A DNA stretch of 35,156 bases, from contig PMAD01000142.1 in assembly GCA_003152415.1 (NCBI GenBank), positions 15,273 to 50,428 on the forward strand, written 5' to 3'. The stretch comes from Acidobacterium sp. GTDB taxonomy: Bacteria; Acidobacteriota; Terriglobia; Terriglobales; Acidobacteriaceae. Below the pieces are notes generated by a model. The model searched no databases and was not told where the DNA came from. It saw only the letters and a list, made by a program, of their open reading frames with translations. The position numbers and the translations under genes were made by a program. Below, in pieces: positions 18,802-28,570 of this stretch. How positions within the stretch are numbered: position 1 is the stretch's first letter; each line of letters begins with the position of its first letter.

Positions 18802-19998
18802 ATGACAAGCACACGACCGACCTGGGCTGAGATTTCACGCAGCAGACTCGTTCACAATCATGATGTTCTGCGCCGTCTTGCCGGACCCGAGACGGAGCTG
18901 CTGGTCGTGGTGAAGGCGAACGCCTACGGACATGGGCTCGCAGAGTGCGCGCGGGTGCTGGAGACGAACGGGGCGCGGTGGTTCGGTGTCACCTCAGTGG
19001 AGGAGGGCATGGCGTTGCGGCGCGTTTGTCCTGAGGCGCGCACCCTGATCATGTCAGGGGTCTGGGCGGGCGAGGCAGAAAGCGCGATCGAGCAGAATCT
19101 GACGGCGGTGGTGTGGGAACCGCAGCATCTGGACTGGCTGGAAGAGGCCGCAAGGCGACGCGGTTTGGGCGCAGGGACGGTTCCGGTGCATTTGGAGATC
19201 GACACAGGAATGTCGCGACAGGGCGCTGGGCGCCGCGAGCTGGCAGCGCTGGTGGAGCGGATGGGGCCTGGGTCACCGTTGCGGCTGGAAGCGGTGATGA
19301 CGCACCTTCACTCGCCAGACGATGGGCAGGACACGCGTGAGCAGATTGGACTGTTTGTAGCGGCTCTTGCGGCCATGGGGGAGCGCAGAATCGGCTGGGA
19401 TTTCGTGAGCGCTGGAAGCTCGGCGAACTTGCTGCTCCACGACGACACAACGGCACTGGTGGGTGTGGCGAAGCAGATGGGGGCGCGGCGGATGGTGCGC
19501 GCCGGCATCGCGTTGTACGGGTATTCACCGCTGCCCGCGAATGCCGGTGCAGGGTGGGGAGCGATGGGCGAGCCGAGTCCGGTGAAGGAGCCTGGGCTCA
19601 AGCCGGTGCTGGCGTGGAAGACGAGGGTCACGTCGCTGCGGGAGATCGGGATCGGCACGTCGGCAGGGTATGGCGCGACCTTTACCGCTCAACGGCCGAC
19701 GCGACTGGCGTTGCTGCCAGTGGGATATGCCGATGGGCTGAACTGGCGGTTGGGGAATCGGGGAAGGGCGCTGATCCGCGGGCAGCGCGCGCCGATCGCA
19801 GGGCGGATTTCCATGGACCAGACCGTGGTGGACGTGACCGACATTGCCGGGGTCGCGGCCGGGGATGAGGCTGTTCTGATCGGGGAGCAGGGCGGCGAGA
19901 AGATCACGGCGGATGATCTGGCCGATCTGCAAAAGACGATTGCCTATGAAGTGTTGTGCGACATTGGGGCGCGGGTGCCCCGTGTGATGGTGGAGTAG
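18802..19998 (+). CDS. alr: Alanine racemase
   Basis: RPTWAEISRSRLVHNHDVL, VVVKANAYGHG (PLP lysine), 'ISMDQTVVDVTD', 'VGYADGL'. Confidence 0.95.
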   Translation: MTSTRPTWAEISRSRLVHNHDVLRRLAGPETELLVVVKANAYGHGLAECARVLETNGARWFGVTSVEEGMALRRVCPEARTLIMSGVWAGEAESAIEQNLTAVVWEPQHLDWLEEAARRRGLGAGTVPVHLEIDTGMSRQGAGRRELAALVERMGPGSPLRLEAVMTHLHSPDDGQDTREQIGLFVAALAAMGERRIGWDFVSAGSSANLLLHDDTTALVGVAKQMGARRMVRAGIALYGYSPLPANAGAGWGAMGEPSPVKEPGLKPVLAWKTRVTSLREIGIGTSAGYGATFTAQRPTRLALLPVGYADGLNWRLGNRGRALIRGQRAPIAGRISMDQTVVDVTDIAGVAAGDEAVLIGEQGGEKITADDLADLQKTIAYEVLCDIGARVPRVMVE

Positions 19999-20006
19999 CG
20001 AGGCTC

Positions 20007-21260
20007 ATGATCGGAAAGCTTTACGGCCGCTGGATGACGCGCTGGGAGACGGCGCTGACGACGCGCGATGAGAATCGCGTGGTGCGGCCGATGGAGTGGG
20101 GTTTCGAGTGGCTGGACGATTTTATCGGCGTTGCCGGGTTGCGGGGAGTGGTTGAGCGAGCGGAGCGGGATGGGATCGCGGCCGAGGACGCTATGGTCGC
20201 GGTGAACGAGGCGATCATCCATAACAGCGAGGCGTTTTTCGGGTACGAGCGGCCCAGCGATTTCCGGCTGGAGGAACGGGCTCCCCTGCTGTTCCCCACC
20301 AATGTGCGGCCGGAGACGCTGCGGCGCGATGCACATCTGAAGCGGCTGATGGCAGAGGAGAAACTCAGGAAGGCGCGGTTTCTGCGGTTTACTTCGCCGG
20401 TGCGGACGCCGTATCCGGAAAATGACCTGGTGAATGCGCGCTGGTATCCGGCGCCACAGGAAAGGATGCGGGGCAAGCCGCGGCAGGCGATGATCGTGAT
20501 GCCGCAGTGGAACGCCGACGCCTTCAGCCACAACATTCTTTGTTCGCTCTTCAACCGCTTCGGGATTGCGGCGCTGCGCCTGAGCAAGCCGTTTCACGAT
20601 ATCCGGCGGCCCGCGGAGATCGAGCGATCCGACTACGCGGTCAGCTCGAATATCGGGCGAACAATTGGGGCGGGGCGGCAGGCGGTGGTAGACGTGCGGT
20701 GCTGTCTGGACTGGCTGGAATCCCAGGGCTACGAGCAGTTCGGGATCCTCGGGACGAGTCTCGGTTCCTGCTACGCATTCATCGCCAGCGCGCACGATGC
20801 GCGGCTGCGGGTGAACGCCTTCAATCACGCGTCGATGGCGTTCGGCGATGTGGTGTGGACGGGGCAGAGCACGCGGCATATCCGCACCGCATTTGCGCAG
20901 GCAGGAATGACACCCGAGCGAATTTATCGGTTGTACAGCGCTATCAGCCCGGTTTCGTACATGGATCGATTCGCGGAGCATCCAAAGAAGGTGCTGGTGG
21001 TCCATGCACGGTACGACCTGACGTTTTTGCCGGAGTATTCGGAGGAGGTGTTGGCAAGCTTCGCAAAACGCGGCGTGGAATTTGTGTCGAAGGTGCTGCC
21101 GTGCGGGCATTACACGACCGGGGAGTTTCCGTACAAGTTCATCGACGGGTGGTATATCGGATCATTCGTCTACACAGCGTTTCGGGATCTGGCGCGCGAG
21201 AAGGCGCAAACGGCGGCAAGCCGAGCGGAAGCGGAGAAGCCGGAGATGGCGGAGCGGTAG
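20007..21260 (+). CDS. Alpha/beta hydrolase, ABHD18-like
   Basis: Nucleophile elbow GTSLGS, RMRGKPRQAMIVMPQWNADAFSHN, VVHARYDLTFLPEYSEE; starts MIGKLYGRWMTRWE. Confidence 0.75.
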   Translation: MIGKLYGRWMTRWETALTTRDENRVVRPMEWGFEWLDDFIGVAGLRGVVERAERDGIAAEDAMVAVNEAIIHNSEAFFGYERPSDFRLEERAPLLFPTNVRPETLRRDAHLKRLMAEEKLRKARFLRFTSPVRTPYPENDLVNARWYPAPQERMRGKPRQAMIVMPQWNADAFSHNILCSLFNRFGIAALRLSKPFHDIRRPAEIERSDYAVSSNIGRTIGAGRQAVVDVRCCLDWLESQGYEQFGILGTSLGSCYAFIASAHDARLRVNAFNHASMAFGDVVWTGQSTRHIRTAFAQAGMTPERIYRLYSAISPVSYMDRFAEHPKKVLVVHARYDLTFLPEYSEEVLASFAKRGVEFVSKVLPCGHYTTGEFPYKFIDGWYIGSFVYTAFRDLAREKAQTAASRAEAEKPEMAER

Positions 21261-21262
21261 GG

Positions 21263-21640
21263 TCAGTCTTCCAGATGGACTGTGGCCATGGCCAGAGAAG
21301 CCGTGTGTGTGAGCGAAAGTGAGACACGAATGACGCCGAGCTGTCCGGCAATGGCACGTGCCCGCCCGGTCAATACCAGGATGGGCCGGCTGCCCGGGGC
21401 GCGGCGCACCTCCAGTTCTTTCCAGGAAACGCCCTGCTGGATGCCCGTTCCCAGGGCTTTGGCTCCAGCTTCTTTGGCGGCAAAGCGCGCGGCGAAACTC
21501 TCGGCCGCGCTGGCTCTGGCGCGGCAATAGGCTATTTCCTCATCGGTGAACACGCGCTCGAGGAAGCGTTCGCCGTAGCGCTCCAGAGAGCGAGCGATAC
21601 GTGGGACTTCGATGAGGTCGATCCCGGTACCGACCAGCAT
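21263..21640 (-). CDS. acpS: Holo-[acyl-carrier-protein] synthase
   Basis: MLVGTGIDLIEVPRIARSLERYGERFLERVFTDEEIAYC...FAARFAAKEAGAKALGTG...VSLSLTHTASLAMATV. Confidence 0.96.
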   Translation of the reverse strand: MLVGTGIDLIEVPRIARSLERYGERFLERVFTDEEIAYCRARASAAESFAARFAAKEAGAKALGTGIQQGVSWKELEVRRAPGSRPILVLTGRARAIAGQLGVIRVSLSLTHTASLAMATVHLED

Positions 21641-21695
21641 GACGCAACAGTAGCACAGGAGAAAAACCTTTAGCACCGGGCGGATACAAATCGCG

Positions 21696-22136
21696 TTGAA
21701 GACTTGCCTGCGAATTTCCGATGCAGACAATGTGCGCGATATCGCTGAGCCAGGCAGGGAACAAAAGGGGTGGGAGCTCAACCTCACGGCGCTGTGCGCG
21801 GAGGATGCCGCCCGCACAGTACGCTTTTTGACTGGGGCCGTGATGGCCTGCGGCGGGTACGTGCTGTCGCGGCGATTCGAAGCGGGTGAGGCGGCGGCAA
21901 TCGAATTCGAGTTCGTGCGCGCCTTGTGCGTCGAGATGTACAGCGTCCTGATCGCCTCAGGCCTGGAGCTGACGGGGCAATCGCATCTGATTATGGCCGG
22001 GCTCTGCCAGTGCACACGCGAGACGCTGGAAGCAACGGCGGGCGATCCGGTTCGCGTGGAACTGACGATTCGCAGGGCCGGTGTGCTTCCGCGTTGCGCG
22101 CCGGGCGGGTCCACGGCTCCCCCGCAGGCCGCGTAG
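21696..22136 (+). CDS. Conserved-looking hypothetical protein
   Basis: 146 aa frame with non-random composition (CVEMYSVLIASGLELTGQSHLIMAGLCQCTRE), fills the gap between the divergent acpS start and the next gene; start uncertain (TTG at 21696). Confidence 0.6.
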   Translation: MKTCLRISDADNVRDIAEPGREQKGWELNLTALCAEDAARTVRFLTGAVMACGGYVLSRRFEAGEAAAIEFEFVRALCVEMYSVLIASGLELTGQSHLIMAGLCQCTRETLEATAGDPVRVELTIRRAGVLPRCAPGGSTAPPQAA

Positions 22137-22214
22137 AGCGATTGGCGGCCGAACTGCACCGAGCGCGCAGGTAGATAGGCGCAAAGACGCATTCCTGGAC
22201 ATACTATTGCTGTC

Positions 22215-23360
22215 ATGGAGCGATGGGACGCCATCATTGTTGGCGCCGGACCGGCGGGATGCGCGGCTGCCTACGATCTTGCGACGGCGGGGCGGCCGGT
22301 CTTGTTGCTGGATCGAGCGGAGTTTCCGCGGCACAAGGCGTGCGCAGGAGGCTTGACGCGCAAGTCGCTGCGCGCACTGCGGTATTCGGTTGCTCCAGTG
22401 GTGCGGGAGACGGTGTCGGCCATTGTGGTGGAAAAGCAAAGCGTAGAGGCGGCAACGCTGGCCAGCCGCAATGCAGTGTGCGCGATGACGGTGCGCCAGG
22501 AACTGGATCACTTCTGTCTGCAGCAAACGCGGAGGGCGGGGGCGGAGTTCGCGCTTATTGGGCCGATCAGCGGGTTCGATATCAACAGCGACGGCGTGGT
22601 GGTGCGAACGACGGAGCGGGACTATCGCGCGCGGTTTCTGATCGGGGCGGACGGAGTCCACAGCCGGGTGCGGCAGCTGCTGTATGGTGAGTCGCCACGC
22701 TGGTTCTGGCGAGGCTTTGCGCTGGAGGCGCGGGTTTACCCCACCAATGGTCACCGTTCGGATCTGATCTTCGACTTCGCGCCGGTGCGGCGCGGGTATG
22801 GGTGGGTTTTCCCCAAGCGCGACCACCTCAATGTGGGATTGGGGGTCTACGACGACTCAGGGGCGCAGAAACTGGATCGGGCACGGCTTTCTTCCTACAT
22901 TCACGAACGCTTCGGCGACGCCCGCGTTGAGCATGTGACGGGCCAGTTCCTGGGGTTTGGAGCGGAGAGCGCACCGAAGGCGGAGCAGCGGGTTTTTCTG
23001 GCTGGGGATGCGGGCGGCTTCGCCGATCCACTGACGGGTGAGGGGATTTACGGCGCCATCGCGAGCGGACAGGCGGCCGCGGCGGCCATCGATGGCGAAC
23101 TGCGGTGCGGGGCGCCGGCCCAGGGGACTTTTGCCAAGCTGACGACACAGCTGCGACAGGACTTGCAACTGTCGGCGTCGGGGGCGCGGTGGTTTTACGG
23201 GAATCTCGATCTCGGCTACCGTGCTCTGACCGCACCGGTGTTTCGCGGAGCGGTCATCAATGCCTATGCGAACGGGACGAAGATTGGCGCGCTGGCGAAT
23301 GCCGTCCGGCGTTTTGCGCGGATTTTTGCGAGCCGGCCCATCAACAAAACTGTAACTTAA
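22215..23360 (+). CDS. Geranylgeranyl-reductase-family FAD-dependent oxidoreductase
   Basis: IIVGAGPAGCAAAYDLATAGRPVLLLDRAEFPRHKACAGGLTRK, FLIGADGVHSRVR, GYGWVFPKRDHLNVGLGVY, FLAGDAGGFADPLTGEGIYGAIASG. Confidence 0.88.
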   Translation: MERWDAIIVGAGPAGCAAAYDLATAGRPVLLLDRAEFPRHKACAGGLTRKSLRALRYSVAPVVRETVSAIVVEKQSVEAATLASRNAVCAMTVRQELDHFCLQQTRRAGAEFALIGPISGFDINSDGVVVRTTERDYRARFLIGADGVHSRVRQLLYGESPRWFWRGFALEARVYPTNGHRSDLIFDFAPVRRGYGWVFPKRDHLNVGLGVYDDSGAQKLDRARLSSYIHERFGDARVEHVTGQFLGFGAESAPKAEQRVFLAGDAGGFADPLTGEGIYGAIASGQAAAAAIDGELRCGAPAQGTFAKLTTQLRQDLQLSASGARWFYGNLDLGYRALTAPVFRGAVINAYANGTKIGALANAVRRFARIFASRPINKTVT

Positions 23361-23563
23361 CCAGGCTGCTCAGCCGCGCAGGCTCGACGGATTTTGCTGC
23401 TAAGATTGTTTTTTGGTTTTAGTTTTCGTTCCTGATCTGCGCAGCGAAACATCCATAAAGAGCGCATGCGCAAATGGCGGGCGTCTCCAGGCCATCATCA
23501 TTCACGCCCCGCGTATCTGACCTCAGCCGCAAGAGCATCACACGAAATCTGGCGCGAAAGCAG

Positions 23564-24625
23564 ATGCAATCCAGGATGCGGGAATACGGCGAGAGAGCAA
23601 TTCGGCTGATTTCCGTGCCCTTTTTGTGCTTCGTGGCGACCTGTGCGGCGCCGATCGCGTGGGCGGATGGACCGCAGAGTTCACCGAGCATCTTCGCTCC
23701 GGCATCGACGCCGGCCAGCAGTATTCAGGACCTGTCGTGGTTCGTCCTCGCGATCACGGGCGGGATCTTTGTCACGGTAGGCGGACTGCTGGCGTGGGCG
23801 ATCGTTCGCTACCGCGCGCGCAAGACCGACGATGACAGCGAGCCCGCGCAGATCTACGGCAGCACTCAGGTAGAGCTGGCGTGGACGGTGATTCCGATTC
23901 TGATTGTGGTGGTGCTGTTTCTGACCACGGCGCGGATTATTTTTGCGATCCAGGACGCGCCAAAGCCGCAGGTCGCGCTCGACGTGACGGTGGTCGGGCA
24001 CCAGTTCTGGTGGGAATTCCGCTATCCGAAACTCGGCATCGTGACGGCGAACGAGCTGCACGTTCCGGTGAGCAGCGCGCTGGAGCCCAGGCCGACGTTT
24101 CTGCATTTGCTGTCGGCGGACGTGGATCACAGCTTCTGGGTGCCGCAGCTTGCTGGCAAGACCGATCTGATTCCGAATCATCCGAACGATATGTGGATCG
24201 ATCCGCGCCATACCGGGTTGTATGTGGGGCAGTGCGCCCAGTTCTGCGGCGTGGAGCACGCGAAGATGCTGCTGCGGGTGTACGTGGATACGCCGGAAGA
24301 GTTTGATGCGTGGGTGAAGCAGCAGCGACAGCGGGGCACGCAGGATTCCAGCGTGGCGGCGGGGCGGCACATTTTTGAAACACAGGCGTGCACCAACTGC
24401 CACACCATTGCAGGGACTGCGGCGATGGGAACGTTTGGGCCGGATCTGACCCACCTGGAAAGTCGAGCGACGATCGCCTCCGGCGCGGCGCCCAATACAC
24501 CCGGAAATCTGCATGCGTGGATTCAGGATCCGGATCACTTCAAACCAGGAGCGCTGATGCCGGCGATGCAGCTCAGCGACGAGCAGATCAGCGAGTTGGT
24601 TGCGTACCTGACAACTCTTCATTAG
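23564..24625 (+). CDS. ctaC: Cytochrome c oxidase subunit II with fused C-terminal cytochrome c (caa3 type)
   Basis: CuA motif CAQFCGVEHAKM; WWEFRYP; C-terminal CTNCH heme site with distal MPAM; start could instead be 23474. Confidence 0.94.
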   Translation: MQSRMREYGERAIRLISVPFLCFVATCAAPIAWADGPQSSPSIFAPASTPASSIQDLSWFVLAITGGIFVTVGGLLAWAIVRYRARKTDDDSEPAQIYGSTQVELAWTVIPILIVVVLFLTTARIIFAIQDAPKPQVALDVTVVGHQFWWEFRYPKLGIVTANELHVPVSSALEPRPTFLHLLSADVDHSFWVPQLAGKTDLIPNHPNDMWIDPRHTGLYVGQCAQFCGVEHAKMLLRVYVDTPEEFDAWVKQQRQRGTQDSSVAAGRHIFETQACTNCHTIAGTAAMGTFGPDLTHLESRATIASGAAPNTPGNLHAWIQDPDHFKPGALMPAMQLSDEQISELVAYLTTLH

Positions 24626-24634
24626 GAAGACGGA

Positions 24635-26329
24635 ATGGCGGACCAGACCTTACCAATTGCAGGATCTCTCGAAGTAACGCCGCAGCGGCATTCGCCGGCA
24701 CTGCTGCCGGAGTGGCTGCATGGGTGGGTAGTCACGGTGGACCACAAGCGGCTGGGGATTCTGTACGTGGTCTACTCGATTTTCTTCCTGCTGGTGGCGG
24801 GTGCGGAGGCGCTGGCGATCCGCATCCAGCTGGCGTGGCCGAACAATCATTTTTTATCGCCTGAGCTATACAACGAGATGTTCACCATGCACGGCACAAC
24901 GATGGTGTTTCTGGTGGGCATGCCGATTCTGTTCGGATTCGCGAATTATCTTGTGCCGCTGATGATTGGCGCGCGGGACATGGCGTTTCCGCGGCTGAAC
25001 GCCTTCAGCTTCTGGATGACGGCCTTTGGCGGGCTGCTGCTCTATTACAGCTTCATCGGCGGCTTCGGCCTCTACGGCATGGGTGCGGCGCCCGATGTGG
25101 GCTGGTGGGCCTACGCGCCGCTGACGGCAAAAGCGTTTTCCCCGGGGCATGCAACGGATTACTGGGCGCTGGCGCTGATCGTAAGCGGGTTCGGCACGCT
25201 GGGCACCGCGATCAACGTGATCGCGACGACGCTTTCCATGCGCTGCCGGGGTATGAGCCTGCTGCGTATGCCCCTGTTCGTGTGGCTGATGCTGGTGGTC
25301 AGCGGGCTGACCCTGGTCACCATTACGCCGTTGACGGCCGCACAGATCATGCTGACGATCGATCGCTATCTGGGCGGCCACTTTTTCGACACGCAGGCGG
25401 GCGGCTCGGCGGTGGTGTGGATGCACTTTTTCTGGATCTTCGGCCACCCGGAGGTCTACGTGCTGGTGATGCCGGTTTTCGGGATTGCGAGCGAGATTAT
25501 TCCTGTCTTTTCGCGCAAGGCGATCTTCGGCTATCCGGCGATGGTCGCGGCTTCGGTCGCGATCGCGTTCGTCAGCCTGGGGGTGTGGGCGCATCACATG
25601 TTCACGGTGGGCATGACCTCGGTGGGCAACGCCTTCTTTGTGCTTTCCACCATGCTGGTGGGCATTCCCACCGGGATCAAGATTTTCAACTGGGTGGCGA
25701 CGATCTGGGGCGGGAAGATTCGCTTCGCTACGCCGATGCTCTTCTGCCTGGCGTTTCTTTTTCAGTTTTTGATCGCGGGGCTGACAGGGATCATGTTGTC
25801 AGTTGCGCCATGGAACTGGCAGCTGCACAATTCCTACTTCGTCATCGCGCACTTCCACTACGTTCTGGTGGGCGCCATCGTCTTCAACATTTTTGCGGCG
25901 ATTTACTACTGGTATCCGAAAGTCACGGGTCGGATGCTGAGCGAGACTCTCGGCAAGTGGCACTTCTGGCTCTTCCTCATTGGGTTTCATGTCACCTTCG
26001 ACACGATGCACTTCGTCGGATTCATGGGAATGCCGCGATCGATCTACACCTATGAGCCGGACCGCGGATGGAATCACCTTAACTTCATCATTTCGATTGG
26101 CGGGATGATCCAGGGGATCGCGGTGCTGCTTTTTGCGTGGAACCTGGTGCAGTCGTACTTCCGCGGCAAGAAGGCGGGGAACGATCCCTGGGATGCTTGG
26201 ACGCTGGAGTGGTCGACGCCGTCGCCGCCACCGGCTTATAACTTCGCGACCGATCCGGTGGTACACAGCCGGCGGCCGCTGTGGGATCTAAAACATCCGG
26301 AGGATCCGGACTGGAAGTACGAAGCATGA
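24635..26329 (+). CDS. ctaD: Cytochrome c oxidase subunit I
   Basis: MHGTTMVFLVGMPILFGFANYLVPLMIGARDMAFPRLNAFSFW, FWIFGHPEVYVLVMPVFG (A-type HCO), WAHHMFTVGM, HYVLVGA. Confidence 0.97.
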   Translation: MADQTLPIAGSLEVTPQRHSPALLPEWLHGWVVTVDHKRLGILYVVYSIFFLLVAGAEALAIRIQLAWPNNHFLSPELYNEMFTMHGTTMVFLVGMPILFGFANYLVPLMIGARDMAFPRLNAFSFWMTAFGGLLLYYSFIGGFGLYGMGAAPDVGWWAYAPLTAKAFSPGHATDYWALALIVSGFGTLGTAINVIATTLSMRCRGMSLLRMPLFVWLMLVVSGLTLVTITPLTAAQIMLTIDRYLGGHFFDTQAGGSAVVWMHFFWIFGHPEVYVLVMPVFGIASEIIPVFSRKAIFGYPAMVAASVAIAFVSLGVWAHHMFTVGMTSVGNAFFVLSTMLVGIPTGIKIFNWVATIWGGKIRFATPMLFCLAFLFQFLIAGLTGIMLSVAPWNWQLHNSYFVIAHFHYVLVGAIVFNIFAAIYYWYPKVTGRMLSETLGKWHFWLFLIGFHVTFDTMHFVGFMGMPRSIYTYEPDRGWNHLNFIISIGGMIQGIAVLLFAWNLVQSYFRGKKAGNDPWDAWTLEWSTPSPPPAYNFATDPVVHSRRPLWDLKHPEDPDWKYEA

Positions 26330-26916
26330 GTGCGATTCCTGTTTCTCCGGTGGCGGAACCGTGGCGCCTGCCATCGCGCGGGCGCGTGGCCATGCTCGCG
26401 CTGATCGCCGGCGAGAGCGCGATCTTCACGATCTTTGTGGTTGCCTACGTTTTTTACATCGGCAAAAGCCTGACCGGACCAACTCCGCTCGAGGTTCTCG
26501 CCATTCCATGGTTCAACACCATCTGCCTGCTGTCGAGCAGTGTGACCATCCTGCTGGCGGAGCGGCAGATTGAGCGGGGAAAGATGCGCGGCTTCACGAT
26601 GTGGTGGGCGCTGACCATTGCACTGGGCACAATCTTTATTGGTGACACAGCGGTTGAGTGGCACAAGCTGATCTACATTGACGGGCTGACCATCCGGACA
26701 AATCTGTTTGGGACGACGTTCTACTCGCTGGTGGGGCTGCATGCGACGCACGTGGTCGTGGGACTGATCGGCCTTTCGTTGATTCTGATTTTTACGCTGA
26801 CGGGACATGTCAAGGAGCAGCATTCGGAACGCATCCAGGTGTTCGCGCTGTACTGGCATTTTGTGGATGCGGTGTGGGTCGTGGTTTTCACCGTGGTGTA
26901 CATCGTGGGCCGGTAG
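26326..26916 (+). CDS. ctaE: Cytochrome c oxidase subunit III
   Basis: ATGA overlap with ctaD; 'TTFYSLVGLHATHVVVGLIGLSLIL', 'ALYWHFVDAVWVVVFTVVYI'. Confidence 0.94.
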   Translation: MSAIPVSPVAEPWRLPSRGRVAMLALIAGESAIFTIFVVAYVFYIGKSLTGPTPLEVLAIPWFNTICLLSSSVTILLAERQIERGKMRGFTMWWALTIALGTIFIGDTAVEWHKLIYIDGLTIRTNLFGTTFYSLVGLHATHVVVGLIGLSLILIFTLTGHVKEQHSERIQVFALYWHFVDAVWVVVFTVVYIVGR

Positions 26917-26930
26917 GGCCGGGAGCAGGC

Positions 26931-27821
26931 GTGGCGGAAACAGCACAACAACGCGAATCACAAGGCGGGGTAGTAGCGGCGCACGGCGAGACGATTCATT
27001 TGCCAGCGCCGACGGCATGGCCCATCGTGCTGGCGTTCGGCTGCACCATGGCGGCCGCGGGGCTGGTGACGAACCTGTGGGTGACGGCCTTTGGCGCAGC
27101 GCTCATGCTGGCTGGGTGCGTGGGGTGGTTTCGGCAGGTGCTGCCGCACGAAGCGCACGAAGAGCTGCCGGTGGTGGCGCAGGCGGTGACGATTACCACG
27201 ACGCGACGGCTGGTGCGGCATATCGAAATCGGGGCGGAGCATCGCGCGCACCTGCCGGTGGAGACGTATCCGATCACCAGCGGGATTAAGGGCGGGATTG
27301 CCGGCGGGATCGCGATGATTTTTCCGGCGCTGGCATACGGGCTGATCGCACAGCACAGCATCTGGTATCCGGTGAATTTACTGGGCGGCGCGGGCGTGGG
27401 GCCTTCGGCGCACATCACGACGGCGGAGATCGCGACGTTTCACTGGAGCTGGCTGGTGGTGGCGATTGTGATCCACAGTGTGACGTGTTTGCTGGTGGGG
27501 CTGCTCTACGGAGCGATGCTGCCGATGTTGCCGCGGCGACCCGTTCTGCTGGGCGGCATTCTGGCGCCGTTGCTGTGGACGGGGCTGCTGCACTCGACCA
27601 TGGGGATCATCAATCCCGCGCTGGATGCGCGGATTCAATGGGGATGGTTTGTGGTGTCGCAGGTGACGTTCGGGGTCGTCGCCGGACTGGTGGTGGCGCG
27701 AGAGGGAAAAATTCGCACCAGCCGCGGTCTGCCGTTCTTTGCGCGTATGGGGATCGAGGCGCCGGGGCTGATGGAGTCGCATCCGGATGCCGGGCCGCCC
27801 GTCGATAAGGAGAAGCATTGA
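26931..27821 (+). CDS. Uncharacterised polytopic membrane protein inside the respiratory operon
   Basis: GTG start 26931, MAETAQQRESQGG...; two N-terminal hydrophobic segments, then further helices (GGIAGGIAMIFPALAYGLIA, WSWLVVAIVIHSVTCLLVGLLYGAMLPMLP, PVLLGGILAPLLWTGLLHSTMGIINPAL); tightly packed with neighbours. Confidence 0.8.
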   Translation: MAETAQQRESQGGVVAAHGETIHLPAPTAWPIVLAFGCTMAAAGLVTNLWVTAFGAALMLAGCVGWFRQVLPHEAHEELPVVAQAVTITTTRRLVRHIEIGAEHRAHLPVETYPITSGIKGGIAGGIAMIFPALAYGLIAQHSIWYPVNLLGGAGVGPSAHITTAEIATFHWSWLVVAIVIHSVTCLLVGLLYGAMLPMLPRRPVLLGGILAPLLWTGLLHSTMGIINPALDARIQWGWFVVSQVTFGVVAGLVVAREGKIRTSRGLPFFARMGIEAPGLMESHPDAGPPVDKEKH

Positions 27822-28570
27822 TGCGGCGTGGTGCGCTGGCGTTCGTGCTTCCGCTAGTTCTCGCGCTGGCGGGATGCGGGCGATTGCCGGGCGCAAGGGC
27901 GGAAGCGGAGCCTCCGGCGCGGCCTGAAGATGTTTTGGATTTTCACACGCTGTACAGCACCAACTGCCAGGCATGCCACGGAGCCAATGGGCACGGCGGG
28001 CCGGCGATGGAGCTTGGCAATCCTGAATACCAGGCGCTGGTGGATGATGCGACGCTGCGGAAGTGGATTTCGGGCGGCATGCCGGGAACGGAGATGCCGG
28101 CGTTTGCGCAGTCGGCGGGAGGGATGCTGACGGATGCGCAGGTGAACGCGATTATTGCGGGGATGCGGAAGGAGTGGGCAAAGTCGAATGTGTTTGCGGG
28201 GGCAGCGCCGCCGCCGTATGCCCAGGACCAGGCTGGCGACGTGAAGCGCGGGCAACAAACGTATCAGGCGCGGTGCGCTTCGTGCCATGAGAAGCCGAGC
28301 CGGCAGCAGGTGACGAGCCTTGCGTATCTTTCGCTGGTGAGCGATCAGGCGCTGCGGACGATTATTGTTACGGGACGGCCGGATATCGGACAGCCGGACT
28401 GGCGTCTTGAGCCCACGCCCATACCAGGCAGGCCGCCTGCGGTGTACGCCTATCTGGTGGGGCCTCCTCTCTCCGCGCAGGATGTCACCGACATTGTTAC
28501 GTATTTGGGGTCGCTGCGGAATCCGGCTGCGGTTTCGGCTGCACCCACACCCATTCCGCCGAGGAGATGA
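27821..28570 (+). CDS. Diheme cytochrome c lipoprotein
   Basis: Lipobox LALAGC; two heme-binding motifs CQACH and CASCH. Confidence 0.92.
   Translation: MRRGALAFVLPLVLALAGCGRLPGARAEAEPPARPEDVLDFHTLYSTNCQACHGANGHGGPAMELGNPEYQALVDDATLRKWISGGMPGTEMPAFAQSAGGMLTDAQVNAIIAGMRKEWAKSNVFAGAAPPPYAQDQAGDVKRGQQTYQARCASCHEKPSRQQVTSLAYLSLVSDQALRTIIVTGRPDIGQPDWRLEPTPIPGRPPAVYAYLVGPPLSAQDVTDIVTYLGSLRNPAAVSAAPTPIPPRR

Noticed and set aside
22202-22207. TACTAT -10-like box 8 nt before the flavoprotein ATG, hinting at leaderless mRNA
   Set aside because: No -35 and no extended -10 TG; too weak to claim without TSS data.
22137-22214. Cobalamin, TPP or other classical riboswitch signatures in intergenic gaps
   Set aside because: I looked for B12-box-like and other conserved cores in the gaps and saw none, including in the 9385-9605 leader.
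23462-23471. Perfect 10-bp palindrome GCGCATGCGC upstream of coxB
   Set aside because: Short, GC-rich, single copy; no partner motif or recognised regulator site.
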